A stretch of DNA of 64,000 nt, from NCBI GenBank assembly GCA_002342035.1, contig DDPE01000069.1:47299-111298 (forward strand). Direction: 5' to 3'. The notes under the pieces are model-generated. The model searched no databases and was not told the DNA's origin. It saw only the letters and a list, made by a program, of their open reading frames with translations. Source of the stretch: Asticcacaulis sp. UBA2476. GTDB lineage: Bacteria; Pseudomonadota; Alphaproteobacteria; Caulobacterales; Caulobacteraceae. This document shows, one piece after another, positions 54,469-63,847 of this stretch. The translations under genes were made by a program, and so were the position numbers. The stretch's first letter is position 1. Each line of letters opens with the position of its first letter.

Positions 54469-55791
54469 TAAGGTTTCCATGAAACGGCAGGATTCCCCCC
54501 TCGACGGCAGAACGATCTCATCATCGCGCATGACGACCTTGCCGCGTATGATGGTCGCCTTGGGCCAGCCGTGCGCCTCAAAGCCATCAAACGGCGTCCA
54601 GCCGCAGCGTGAGCGCATGTTTTCGTGTTTCAACACACGCTTATGGTTCATATCGACCAGCGTGATATCGGCATCATAACCTTCGGCCATGCGGCCCTTT
54701 CCGGCCACACCAAACACGCGCTGAGCACCGGCCGAGGTCAGATCCACCAGCCGCTCCAGCGAGAGCTTACCGCTATTGACATGGGTCAGCATGACCGGCA
54801 GCAGGGTCTGCACGCCGGGCATACCCGATGGCGAGGCCGGATAGGGCTTTGATTTTTCTTCCAGCGTGTGCGGCGCATGGTCGGACCCAAGCACATCGGC
54901 CACGCCCTGAAGGATGCCGCGCCACAGGCCATCGACATGATACTGATTACGGATCGGCGGGTTCATCTGCGCCAGTCCTTTGAGACGCTCATAGGCTTCG
55001 GGAGCGACCAAAGTCAGGTGCTGAGGTGTAATTTCGACGGTGGCGATGTCCTTATTCTTAGACAGGAAGTCAATTTCTTCAGCGGTCGTGACATGCAAAA
55101 CGTGGATGCGCTTCCCGGCCTCACGCGCCAGTCGCACCAGACGGTGGGTCGACTGAATGGCCGATTCGGCATCGCGGACATAATCATGGCTTGTCCAGTC
55201 GCCTTCGCGGGCCAGCGGGCGGCGCTCAGCCAGACGGTATTCATCTTCCGAATGGAAGGTGGCGCGGCGATTGACGGCCTTTAGCACCGCCGCCACACCG
55301 GCATCATCGGCAATCAGCAGGGAACCGGTCGAGGCGCCCATGAACACCTTGACCCCGCAGCAGCCCTTAAGGCGCTCCAACTCGGCCAGATGGTTGATGT
55401 TCTCATGGGTGCCGCCGACATAAAAGGCATGGTCGCAGTGCATGCGGTGGTGGGCGCGTTTCAACTTATCCTCAAAAGTCGCGACATCAATGGTATTGGG
55501 GTTGGTGTTGGGCATTTCAAACACCGCCACAACCCCGCCCATGACGGCAGCCTGAGAGCCGGTCTCTAAGTCTTCTTTCCACTCAAGGCCCGGCTCACGA
55601 AAATGCACCTGAGTGTCGATCACCCCCGGCATGGCCAGAAGACCCGAGGCATCAAACACCTCACCGGCCTCGGTGGCATCAAAATGACCAAAGCCTGCGA
55701 ATTTGCCATCCTTAATGGCGATGTCGCCCATGCCGCGGCCCGCGTGATTGATGATATCGGCGTTTTTGATAATCATGTCATATGTGGGCAT
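54466..55791 (-). CDS. pyrC: Dihydroorotase
   Basis: Amidohydrolase closing the pyrimidine ring (441 residues, class I). The metal motif GVIDTQVHFREPG, KVFMGASTGSL (with carboxylated-lysine context), HVLHVTTAEE and GSDHAPHTLEEK are present. Its stop codon lies in the structured element at 54366. Alternatives are other amidohydrolases, but VHFREPG and GSDHAPH favour pyrC. Confidence 0.92.
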   Translation of the reverse strand: MPTYDMIIKNADIINHAGRGMGDIAIKDGKFAGFGHFDATEAGEVFDASGLLAMPGVIDTQVHFREPGLEWKEDLETGSQAAVMGGVVAVFEMPNTNPNTIDVATFEDKLKRAHHRMHCDHAFYVGGTHENINHLAELERLKGCCGVKVFMGASTGSLLIADDAGVAAVLKAVNRRATFHSEDEYRLAERRPLAREGDWTSHDYVRDAESAIQSTHRLVRLAREAGKRIHVLHVTTAEEIDFLSKNKDIATVEITPQHLTLVAPEAYERLKGLAQMNPPIRNQYHVDGLWRGILQGVADVLGSDHAPHTLEEKSKPYPASPSGMPGVQTLLPVMLTHVNSGKLSLERLVDLTSAGAQRVFGVAGKGRMAEGYDADITLVDMNHKRVLKHENMRSRCGWTPFDGFEAHGWPKATIIRGKVVMRDDEIVLPSRGESCRFMETL

Positions 55792-55940
55792 GACAGGCTC
55801 CGTTCAGTTTGGATTTATGGCGGCCTATTACACCTTTTGAGAGGGACTAGGCCAGACATTTTACCGTGTTTACGCAGCAGTTTACCTTGCAGCCACACTT
55901 GAATGCGCCCAAATAAGGTTGAGATGTTCAGGAACCCGCC

Positions 55941-56789
55941 ATGACCCAGATTGCCGCCCTGCCCCACCGCGCCCTGATCGGCTTTACCGGCCCGGACTGG
56001 GCCAAATTCCTGCAAGGGCAATCGACTATCAATCTGGATAAGATCATGGCGGATGTCGAGGCAGGCCGGTTGAACCGGCTCTATTACGCGGCCTTCTTGA
56101 CGCCGCAAGGCAAGATGATCACCGATGCTTTCATCTATACGGTGTCCGCCGAAGAAGCCTGGCTAGATATTCCGAGAGACCTGCGCGATGAAATGTTCAA
56201 GCGCCTGAACCTCTATAAGCTGCGAGCCAAAATCACCTTATCCAAGCTGGATAACCCTGTGTTTGCGGCCTTTGGCGGGCCCCTGGCTGCCGGGTTCAGT
56301 GAAGACCCGCGCGCCGCCATTATCGGTCAAGGCGGGCAGCTAGGTCTGTCTTACGCCCCGCAAATCGCCACGGCAGAACTCAGCGCATGGATAGACTATC
56401 GCCTGACACACGGTCTGAGCGATCCGGTGTTCGATTATCCGCGTGAGTACCTCTACCCTATCGACGCCAACCTTGATCTGCTCGAAGCCATCGACTTCAA
56501 AAAAGGCTGTTTTGTCGGTCAGGAAACCACGTCGCGCATGAAACGGCGCGGCCAGATCAAGAACCGTATTCTGCCACTTAAGGTCACCGTCGACGCGCCG
56601 TTTGAAACTGAGGTGCTGAACGGTGAACGCCGGGCCGGTGAGGTTTTGGCTGCACAGGCACCCCGCGCCTTGGGCCTGATGCGGCTGGATCGCATCGACG
56701 GCGCTCTGACCGTCAGCGGACAGAGCGCCATGCTTGACATACCCGACTGGTTGCAGCCCCATATAGCGATCGCCAATCCCGCCGGATAA
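55941..56789 (+). CDS. ygfZ: Folate-binding YgfZ/IBA57-like protein
   Basis: Tetrahydrofolate-dependent factor in Fe-S enzyme maturation, 282 residues. The signature KKGCFVGQETTSRM is present with its cysteine; the N-terminal part has FTGPDWAKFLQGQSTINL and YYAAFLTPQGKMITD. It lies five bases before tag. Confidence 0.94.
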   Translation: MTQIAALPHRALIGFTGPDWAKFLQGQSTINLDKIMADVEAGRLNRLYYAAFLTPQGKMITDAFIYTVSAEEAWLDIPRDLRDEMFKRLNLYKLRAKITLSKLDNPVFAAFGGPLAAGFSEDPRAAIIGQGGQLGLSYAPQIATAELSAWIDYRLTHGLSDPVFDYPREYLYPIDANLDLLEAIDFKKGCFVGQETTSRMKRRGQIKNRILPLKVTVDAPFETEVLNGERRAGEVLAAQAPRALGLMRLDRIDGALTVSGQSAMLDIPDWLQPHIAIANPAG

Positions 56790-56794
56790 ACCTA

Positions 56795-57358
56795 ATGAGA
56801 TGTCCTTGGGCCGAAGCCCATCCCGAGTATGGCCCCTATCATGACCATGAATGGGGCACGCCGGTTTATGATTCGCGTGCGCTCTACGAAAAGCTAGTGC
56901 TGGATGGTTTTCAGGCGGGACTGTCGTGGATCACGGTTTTGCGTAAGCGCGCTGCCCTGCGTGAGGCGTTTCAGGGCTTCGATCCGGAAATTGTGGCCCG
57001 CTTTGATGAAGCCGATGTTGAGCGGTTGATGAATGACGCCCGTATCATCCGGTTGCGTACCAAGATCAACTCCGCCATCCATAATGCGCGGGTCACCCTG
57101 AAGTTGCGCGATCAGGGTATTGAGTTGTCAGACCTGATCTGGGCCCTTCAGGATTACAAACCGCAGGTCAATCATTATACCGAAAACACCCAAATTCCGG
57201 CGCAAACCGACGCCTCAGTTGCCCTATCGAAGCTTTTGAAATCCAAAGGCTATAAGTTCTGCGGCCCGACCATCGTCTATGCCTTCATGCAGGCGGTGGG
57301 CCTGGTCAATGATCACCTGATATCCTGTGATCGCCACCAGACCCTTAAGCCAGTTTAG
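56795..57358 (+). CDS. tag: DNA-3-methyladenine glycosylase I
   Basis: Removes 3-methyladenine; 187 residues. MRCPWAEAHPEYGPYHDHEWG, LYEKLVLDGFQAGLSWITVLRKR and the zinc-binding C-terminal SCDRH (Cys, His) match Tag. It overlaps the 3' end of the convergent transporter gene by four bases. Confidence 0.95.
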   Translation: MRCPWAEAHPEYGPYHDHEWGTPVYDSRALYEKLVLDGFQAGLSWITVLRKRAALREAFQGFDPEIVARFDEADVERLMNDARIIRLRTKINSAIHNARVTLKLRDQGIELSDLIWALQDYKPQVNHYTENTQIPAQTDASVALSKLLKSKGYKFCGPTIVYAFMQAVGLVNDHLISCDRHQTLKPV

Positions 57359-59235
57359 TGAGCGCTTTCACTAGTTGTGTCATTGGCACCGTAAGACCAG
57401 TGCTTGATGAAGAACGACAGCACAAACAGGCCGGCGCCCAAACCGACGCCCCACAGGCCAATCGTCCAGAATACATCCAGAGATGACTTAAGCGCCGCTT
57501 CCTGATCCAACACCTGCCCGCCCACGGTTTCGGTTGACGTCAGACCTGCGATGATTCCCGCCAGATACTGAGCCGCCGATGAAGCCAGAAACCAGATCGC
57601 CATCATGGTCGAGACGATAACCGGCGGCGACAGCTTGGTGATCTGCGACAAGCCGACCGGCGACAGGGCCAGTTCACCCCAGGTATGCAGCAGGTAGGTC
57701 AGGGCCAGGAACATCAGTGGCACCTGGAATGCGCCGTCGGCGAAATTCGCCCCCCACACCAGCAGCATGAACCCTAAGCCCACATTGACCAGACCGAATG
57801 AGAATTTTTTGACCGGATCAGGGTCTGCCCCGCGACGACCAAGAAACGTGAAAACAGCCGCAAAGACCGGCGCAAATATCAGGATAAAACCAGAGTTGAA
57901 CGATTGTACCTGTGAGGCCGTCAGCGTCATATCGACAAAGATATAGCCCGCCGGGACTGTGAGGGCCGCCAGTTGCGCGGGCGTAGCCAGAACAACGCTT
58001 TGCCCCAAAAGGTTAAAAATTACCGGCGCATCAATCAAATTAAGGTTGGTATTACGGCCCGCAAACAGGTTAAGCGATGACCCCGCCTGCTCAAACAATG
58101 TAAAGAATATCACGGACGCAAAGATCAATACAAACGCCAGACCCAGCCGGAAATTCTCTTCTCTGGAGAATTTAGTGACCATCATCATAATGACATAACC
58201 AATGATAGCGACCGATGACGCCAGCAGCACCCATCCGACCAGCGTATTGCGCTGAACCATGAAATAGATAACCGGCAAGGCCAGGATGGAAATCCCATAA
58301 ATCAACCATTCCTGACTGATCGGGCCTGCAACCGGCTTTTTAAGCTGCTCTGGCACCGGTGGCTCTCCATTACCCTGCAGCCACGGTTTGCCGAGCACGA
58401 ACACAACCAGACCCGCCAGCATCCCAAGGCCGGCCAAACCGAAGCCATAGCCCCAGCCATAGGTTTCGCCCAGCAAGCCACACAGAATGGCCGCCCAGAA
58501 CCCACCCAGATTGATACCATAATAATAGAGCGTAAAGCCCGAATCGCGGCGCGGGTCCCGGTCGGGATAAAGTTGGCCGACGATCGAGGATATATTGGGC
58601 TTAAGGTAGCCGACCCCCATGATGATCAGCGAAATCGACAGGAAGAACGCATGTTCCGCCCACGGCGTGATTTTCTTGACACCGGTCTCAAACGATCCTG
58701 ACTCAAGTACCGCAGGCAAAGGCGAACCGGCTGGCAGACCCACAATCTCAAGCCCGCCGGACTTGGTCGGCGCCACCACATAAGCGTCATCACCCACCTT
58801 CAGCAGCGGGTTGGACATATGGTTGCCTTCACGCACGAATTCATAGGTTGCACCCTGATGGGTCAGGGTTTGCACGTTCGGCGAACCTTCCAGCGCCATG
58901 CCGCCATGCCCAAGCACTAGTAGAATAGCCCCGAACACAATCGCCTTACGGGTCCCCAAATACTTATCGGCCATCAACCCACCGATCAGCGGCAAGAGAT
59001 ATACAAGGGTCGTGTATGAGGCGTATTGCTGGCTGGCCTTTTCGTCACTGAAGAGGAAATGCTTGGTCAGATAAAAGATCAGCAACGCGCGCATACCGTA
59101 GTAGGAAAAACGCTCCCACATTTCGGCGAAAAACAGCACAAACAAACCCTTCGGGTGGTTGCGCATCTGCATGACGACGGGAATCGCCGTCAAAATCGTA
59201 ATAATAACGCCGGCGGCGATAACGATATTTATCAT
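57355..59235 (-). CDS. POT family peptide transporter
   Basis: Proton-coupled oligopeptide symporter (626 residues, longer than the usual about 500). The proton-coupling motif EMWERFSYYGMRA (E38, E41, R42) and GGLMADKYLGTRKAI are clear. About 80 extra residues (around 115-195) between helices make a soluble loop, which accounts for most of the excess length. Well over ten membrane helices. An inverted repeat upstream may be an operator. Confidence 0.93.
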   Translation of the reverse strand: MINIVIAAGVIITILTAIPVVMQMRNHPKGLFVLFFAEMWERFSYYGMRALLIFYLTKHFLFSDEKASQQYASYTTLVYLLPLIGGLMADKYLGTRKAIVFGAILLVLGHGGMALEGSPNVQTLTHQGATYEFVREGNHMSNPLLKVGDDAYVVAPTKSGGLEIVGLPAGSPLPAVLESGSFETGVKKITPWAEHAFFLSISLIIMGVGYLKPNISSIVGQLYPDRDPRRDSGFTLYYYGINLGGFWAAILCGLLGETYGWGYGFGLAGLGMLAGLVVFVLGKPWLQGNGEPPVPEQLKKPVAGPISQEWLIYGISILALPVIYFMVQRNTLVGWVLLASSVAIIGYVIMMMVTKFSREENFRLGLAFVLIFASVIFFTLFEQAGSSLNLFAGRNTNLNLIDAPVIFNLLGQSVVLATPAQLAALTVPAGYIFVDMTLTASQVQSFNSGFILIFAPVFAAVFTFLGRRGADPDPVKKFSFGLVNVGLGFMLLVWGANFADGAFQVPLMFLALTYLLHTWGELALSPVGLSQITKLSPPVIVSTMMAIWFLASSAAQYLAGIIAGLTSTETVGGQVLDQEAALKSSLDVFWTIGLWGVGLGAGLFVLSFFIKHWSYGANDTTSESAH

Positions 59236-59279
59236 TCTGCTTAGGTCTCTTTGTGAGGCTGACGCAACATTTTATACGG

Positions 59280-59299
59280 TATACGAAACATGTCGTATA
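59280..59299. promoter_or_regulatory. Inverted repeat upstream of the peptide transporter
   Basis: TATACGA (59280-59286) and TCGTATA (59293-59299) flank a six-base spacer, about 45-65 bases upstream of the transporter start. Its GTATAC core resembles GntR-type sites. No regulator lies next to it, so the factor is unknown. Confidence 0.4.
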
Positions 59300-59371
59300 T
59301 ACGTCACGAAAAGAACAGCAAAATAAAATTTTGGCAAGTCAGATTGTTTCAAACGGGACAATCCGAGGAAT

Positions 59372-60742
59372 TTAATAAGCATATTCCCCGTAGAGGTGGC
59401 TTACATCCCCGTCCCAGCGACCGTGGTATGCTTCCAGAAGACGCTCCGCAGGCGTGATACCGCTTTCGGCGATCTCGAACAGTTCGCTCAGGTAGCCGGT
59501 TTCATCAACCATGCCGCCCGACAGGCGATTCCGGCGTTTTAAACCTTCACGGGCGATGTTCAGGGTCTCCAGGGCGATTTCCTGAACCGAACGCCCGGCA
59601 ATCGTGCCTTTCAGGCCGGTTTTGGCGGCCATACCGCGCAGGGTGTCGTGATCCTCAAGGCTCCAGCCCTTGACCATATCCCACGCCGCTTCGAGCGAGG
59701 TCTGATCGTACAAAATTCCGGCCCAAAGGGCAGGCAGTGCGCAAATCCGGCTCCACGGTCCGCCGTCAGCGCCGCGCATTTCAAGATATTTTTTCAGGCG
59801 CACTTCCGGGAACATCGTCGTCAAATGATCAGCCCAGTCGTCGATATTTGGCAATTCACCGGGCAAGGCGGGCAGTTCGCCCTTCAGGAACGACCGGAAA
59901 CTCTGGCCCGACGCATCAATGTAGCCGCCATTGGGCGCACCATAGCGTTTGACGAAATACATAGGCACATCAAGGGCATATTGCGCATATCTCTCAAACC
60001 CAAAGCCGTCCTCAAAGACAAACCCTAACATGCCCGTGCGATCGGCATCGGTGTCGGTCCAGACATTGGCGCGGGCCGACAGGAAGCCATTGGGTTTGCC
60101 CTCAGTGAACGGCGAACAGGCGAACAGGGCCGTCGCAATCGGCTGCAACGCCAGTGACACCCGGAATTTCAAAATCATGTCCGCTTCGGACGAATAATCA
60201 AGATTGGCCTGAATGGTCGAGGTGCGCAGCATCATGTCCAGCCCCAGACCGCCAACCTTGGGCATATAGCTGCGCATGATATTGTAGCGGCCCTTGGGCA
60301 TAACCGGCGTTTCTGCCCGCGTCCACAGGGGTGAAAAACCTACGCCTAAGAATCCCAAGCCGATTTCGGAGGCCACAGCCTTGACCTCTTCAAGGTGCTG
60401 GCCCGTTTCACTGCAAATATCGTGAACGGTCTCTAGCGGCGCACCTGACAATTCAAACTGCCCGCCGGGCTCCAGAGACACCGAAGCGCCGTCCCGCAGC
60501 AGGGCAATGACATGGCCGTCTTCAAATACCGGTGTCCAGCCAAACCGTTGCAGGCCCTCCAGCATGGCCTTGATGCCGTTTGGCCCCTCATAGGTGGGAC
60601 GACGCAGCGTTTTCAGATCAAAGACGAACTTTTCATGCTCAGCGCCAATGCGCCAGTCTTCGCGCGGTTTACAGCCGCTTTCGAAATAGGCGATCAGTTC
60701 GTCATGGCTCTCTATAGGCTTTGAAATTTCCTTTAAGGCCAT
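59372..60742 (-). CDS. gshA: Glutamate--cysteine ligase
   Basis: First step of glutathione synthesis, of the alphaproteobacterial/plant type (456 residues). Start at 60742 gives MALKEISKPIESHDELIAYFESGCKP. Blocks: WRIGAEHEKFVFD, EPGGQFELSGAPL and YFVKRYGAPNGGYIDASGQSF with RICALPALWAGILYD. It follows rsmE by about 170 bases on the same strand. Confidence 0.95.
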   Translation of the reverse strand: MALKEISKPIESHDELIAYFESGCKPREDWRIGAEHEKFVFDLKTLRRPTYEGPNGIKAMLEGLQRFGWTPVFEDGHVIALLRDGASVSLEPGGQFELSGAPLETVHDICSETGQHLEEVKAVASEIGLGFLGVGFSPLWTRAETPVMPKGRYNIMRSYMPKVGGLGLDMMLRTSTIQANLDYSSEADMILKFRVSLALQPIATALFACSPFTEGKPNGFLSARANVWTDTDADRTGMLGFVFEDGFGFERYAQYALDVPMYFVKRYGAPNGGYIDASGQSFRSFLKGELPALPGELPNIDDWADHLTTMFPEVRLKKYLEMRGADGGPWSRICALPALWAGILYDQTSLEAAWDMVKGWSLEDHDTLRGMAAKTGLKGTIAGRSVQEIALETLNIAREGLKRRNRLSGGMVDETGYLSELFEIAESGITPAERLLEAYHGRWDGDVSHLYGEYAY

Positions 60743-60910
60743 GAAACACCTGTGTTCTTCTGTAAGTCTTTGAAACTGTAACCGGAAAGGTTCCGGCTCT
60801 ATATGTGCGGGTCTTTGGATGAATACAAGCGCGCACGCGCATATTCTTTTGAGGTTACGTGCATGAACTGCGGACAAGGATCAATAAAGCGAGAAAATCT
60901 AAAGTGCACC

Positions 60911-61648
60911 TTACCGCCAGTCGCCACAGGCGGCCTGATAGAGTGTAAGCGCACTTATAGCCGCCGTATCTGCCCGCAATATCCGCGGCCCCAGATTGAC
61001 CGCGACGGCGTGCGGCAAGGCTTTTAGTGTGTCACGTTCAACCTCATCGAAACCACCTTCGGGCCCGATGAGTATGGCGGACGGCCCTGTAATGTCTTTC
61101 AAGGCGGTAAGCATCGGCGGGATCGCATTACCGGCATGGGTAGAGTCTTCATCGCCATAAATCAGCGGGATATCAGCCTCATCCATCAGCCATTTCTCAA
61201 GCTTTATCGGCGCCAGAACCTGCGGCACATCCAGCCGTTCAGTCTGTTCGGCCGCTTCCTGCGCAATGACTTGCAACCGGCTGACATTGGTGTGATCAGC
61301 GTTAGTTCGGCGTGTAATCAATAGTTGAATTTGCGCGACACCCAGTTCGGTCGCTTTTTCGATAATGGTTTCCAGCCGCGCCCGTTTGACTAACGCAATC
61401 AGCAGTAACGGGCCGGACACATCGGGCTGGAGCCTGATCTGCTCAATCAGTTCCAGATGACAGGCCTTCTTCGTCAGGGTGTGTATACGCGTAAGCCATT
61501 CGCCATCAACTCCATTGAAAATGGCGACCTCATCCCCGACGCTGAGGCGCATAACCGCGCCCAGATAACGGCTCTGGTCAATATTGAGCGGAATGATGAG
61601 CCCGGCGCTATAGGTCCCGTGCTGTTCCTGAATAAATAGTCGGATCAT
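60911..61648 (-). CDS. rsmE: 16S rRNA (uracil(1498)-N3)-methyltransferase
   Basis: SPOUT methylase of 245 residues. Conserved LRLSVGDEVAIFNG, KRARLETIIEKATELGVAQIQLLITRR, AEQTERLDVP, and the knot LIGPEGGFDEVERD with LGPRILRADTAAISALTLYQ. Common neighbour of gshA in alphaproteobacteria. Confidence 0.95.
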   Translation of the reverse strand: MIRLFIQEQHGTYSAGLIIPLNIDQSRYLGAVMRLSVGDEVAIFNGVDGEWLTRIHTLTKKACHLELIEQIRLQPDVSGPLLLIALVKRARLETIIEKATELGVAQIQLLITRRTNADHTNVSRLQVIAQEAAEQTERLDVPQVLAPIKLEKWLMDEADIPLIYGDEDSTHAGNAIPPMLTALKDITGPSAILIGPEGGFDEVERDTLKALPHAVAVNLGPRILRADTAAISALTLYQAACGDWR

Positions 61649-61665
61649 AGCCGGTATTTAGCGAT

Positions 61666-62571
61666 TTAAGGCGCGGGCTTCAATCGCGAAGTGATGAAGG
61701 CGTCAACGGCTGATGTATAGGCCCCCGGCATCCCCAAAGTCCGGTTGATCTCTTCGTGAGTAAGGTTCTGCGGCAGGACGATCATGTCGCCTCCCCCCTT
61801 GGTTACCTTGGCTTTAAACGCATCGGCCTCGGCGCACGGCTTATCCTTACGCTGAGAGGAGCAGACCACCATCATCGGCACAGCCTGCGGCGTCCACTGA
61901 TCCATGGGCGACGCCTTAACCCAGTAGGCCTTATCCGCGCCGAAGGCTTCGTCATAGAACCCCAGATGGCGGCGCCCCATGATCGCGGGCACGTTCATAA
62001 CCGCGGAATCCAGCACCACAGTCCCACGCCAGTTCGCGCCCACCATAGCAGGGTTGGACGATAGCAACGCGACTATATGCGCCCCTGCGGAATGGCCCAT
62101 CAATATGACCTGATCCGGGTTACCACCAAATGACGCAGCGTTTGATTGCACGTAACGCAGTGCGGCGGCAACATCCTGTGCCTGCTCATAGGCCATGGCG
62201 TCTGGCAGCAAGCGGTAATTAACGCTGATGAAGATATAGCCTTTACCCAGCCAGTATTTCAGTTTGTTTTCAACCGAGCCGGTATTGGTCTTATCACCGA
62301 TTTTCCAGGCCCCGCCATGCACCATGACGATCACAGGTGCCGATGTCACCTTCGCCGGAATATAGACGTCCATGGCCTGCTGAGGGTGGTCGCCGTACCC
62401 AAAGGTTAGCTTGCGCGCCCCCGGTGAAATAGCCCCGACATCAATCACCTGACTTTCCGCAGCTTTTTTAGCTTCCAGTCGCGCCTTGAGACGCTCCCGA
62501 ACCGGGCCAGCGTCCGCAGCCCCCGCCAGCAGGGTCGTCAGTATGGGTAATATCCAAAATCTTTTCATCAT
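61666..62571 (-). CDS. Alpha/beta hydrolase, exported
   Basis: A 301-residue BD-FAE/esterase-type hydrolase with an N-terminal signal (MMKRFWILPILTTLLAGAADA). Oxyanion hole VMVHGGAWKIGDK, the nucleophile GHSAGAH and the C-terminal histidine in NLTHEEINRTLG form the catalytic set. Two adjacent ATG codons (62571 and 62568) could start it. Substrate unknown. Confidence 0.9.
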   Translation of the reverse strand: MMKRFWILPILTTLLAGAADAGPVRERLKARLEAKKAAESQVIDVGAISPGARKLTFGYGDHPQQAMDVYIPAKVTSAPVIVMVHGGAWKIGDKTNTGSVENKLKYWLGKGYIFISVNYRLLPDAMAYEQAQDVAAALRYVQSNAASFGGNPDQVILMGHSAGAHIVALLSSNPAMVGANWRGTVVLDSAVMNVPAIMGRRHLGFYDEAFGADKAYWVKASPMDQWTPQAVPMMVVCSSQRKDKPCAEADAFKAKVTKGGGDMIVLPQNLTHEEINRTLGMPGAYTSAVDAFITSRLKPAP

Positions 62572-62734
62572 CAGACCCGTATTGGTGATTTCTGAGATAT
62601 TCCGGTAAAAATTCAGGGTTAAGGTTTTTAGGTGCACCTTCAAATTACCATTGATATTATCACGGAAATTTGAATAGATAGCGACAGCAAAAGGCAAGGT
62701 TCAGGCCCTTGCCGCTTTGGGGGTAGAGTTTGCG

Positions 62735-62905
62735 ATGAAACTGACGGCGACCACGCTATTGCTATGCCTGCTATCGGCGGCGCTGGTGATCGGCAGCCTG
62801 TTCGGCTACGCCCGCCCCCTGCCCTTTTTAAGTGAACATAAATACTGGCTGATGAGTGGGGGCTGGGCCGTGCTGTTTTTGGGGTTTGTATTCAAGGGCG
62901 AGTGA
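62735..62905 (+). CDS. Small 56-residue membrane protein
   Basis: Two hydrophobic helices (TTLLLCLLSAALVIGSLFGYA and YWLMSGGWAVLFLGFVF) joined by a short polar turn. ATG at 62735 has GGTAGAG ahead. No family recognised; a genuine gene is likely because of the membrane pattern and ribosome site. Convergent with the oxidoreductase three bases on. Confidence 0.65.
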   Translation: MKLTATTLLLCLLSAALVIGSLFGYARPLPFLSEHKYWLMSGGWAVLFLGFVFKGE

Positions 62906-62908
62906 GGA

Positions 62909-63847
62909 TTACGGCCCCACAGCTTCATCGATCGCCAGCGCCACCTGCAGTGCCTTGAGCGCTTCTTCGCCTGAAGCCAGCGGTTTGGCCCGCTCACCGC
63001 GCACAGTATCCAGAAACCGGAACACGCTGGTGCCGAGCGGATCTTTGGCAATCTCAGCTTCGGCAAAATCAGCATTCAGAGCAAATGGCGTAGTGTTCTC
63101 GAACTTACGGGTCAGAAAATCAATATTGACTTCACCACTGGGGTACACCAGCCGCATGGTGCGCTCGCGGGCCTCGGCCATACGTGACGCCTTAAAGGTT
63201 GCCACAAAACCATCGTCAAATTTAACCTCAGCCGTCATCTCATCGGCACCTGTGGCTTTGTAACCTTCTGCCTGACGATAGCGGGCTGTAGCGTCAACAC
63301 CGCCCGCCTCCCCGTGCGCTAAGCTTAAGCCCAGATCGAGGTCGTGGATCATCAGATCCAGCACCACCGACACATCAAGATTACGCGCGCTGACCGTGCC
63401 GTTACGTACCGCCTCAAGGCTTAGCGGCGCTTCGGGAACATCATAAAGCCCCATAGCTTCGAATACCGCCCGTTCCTGATGGCCGCAGGCCAGAACCAGT
63501 CCCTTTTCGGCGGCCAGCGACACCATCGCTTCACCATCATCAACATTGATGGCCAGCGGCTTTTCGACATAGACATGCACCCCGGCCTCAAGCGCCTTAA
63601 GCGCCACCTGCGCATGGGCAAAGGCAGGTGTGGCAATCGTAATCACATCAAGCTGCGCCAGAAACGCGCTCAACTCATCGCCGCCGAAGGCTTTGCAGCC
63701 CTGCGCCTCCGCCAAAGCCTGCGCACGCGACTTATCGAGGTCATATATGCCCACAAATTCAATATCGCTGGCCTGCTTATATTTACCGCTGTGATAACCG
63801 CCGAAAACACCGGCACCGGCCACACCGGCCTTCAAAATTCTGGACAT
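62909..63847 (-). CDS. Gfo/Idh/MocA family oxidoreductase
   Basis: NAD(P)-dependent sugar-type oxidoreductase, 312 residues. Rossmann AGVAGAGVFGGYHSGKY, the EKPLA motif (VYVEKPLAINVDDGEAM) with its conserved lysine, and the IHDLDLGLSLAHGEAGG region. AGAGGTAAT precedes the ATG. The substrate cannot be told. Sequence after it (63848-64000) has no gene I can support. Confidence 0.92.
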   Translation of the reverse strand: MSRILKAGVAGAGVFGGYHSGKYKQASDIEFVGIYDLDKSRAQALAEAQGCKAFGGDELSAFLAQLDVITIATPAFAHAQVALKALEAGVHVYVEKPLAINVDDGEAMVSLAAEKGLVLACGHQERAVFEAMGLYDVPEAPLSLEAVRNGTVSARNLDVSVVLDLMIHDLDLGLSLAHGEAGGVDATARYRQAEGYKATGADEMTAEVKFDDGFVATFKASRMAEARERTMRLVYPSGEVNIDFLTRKFENTTPFALNADFAEAEIAKDPLGTSVFRFLDTVRGERAKPLASGEEALKALQVALAIDEAVGP

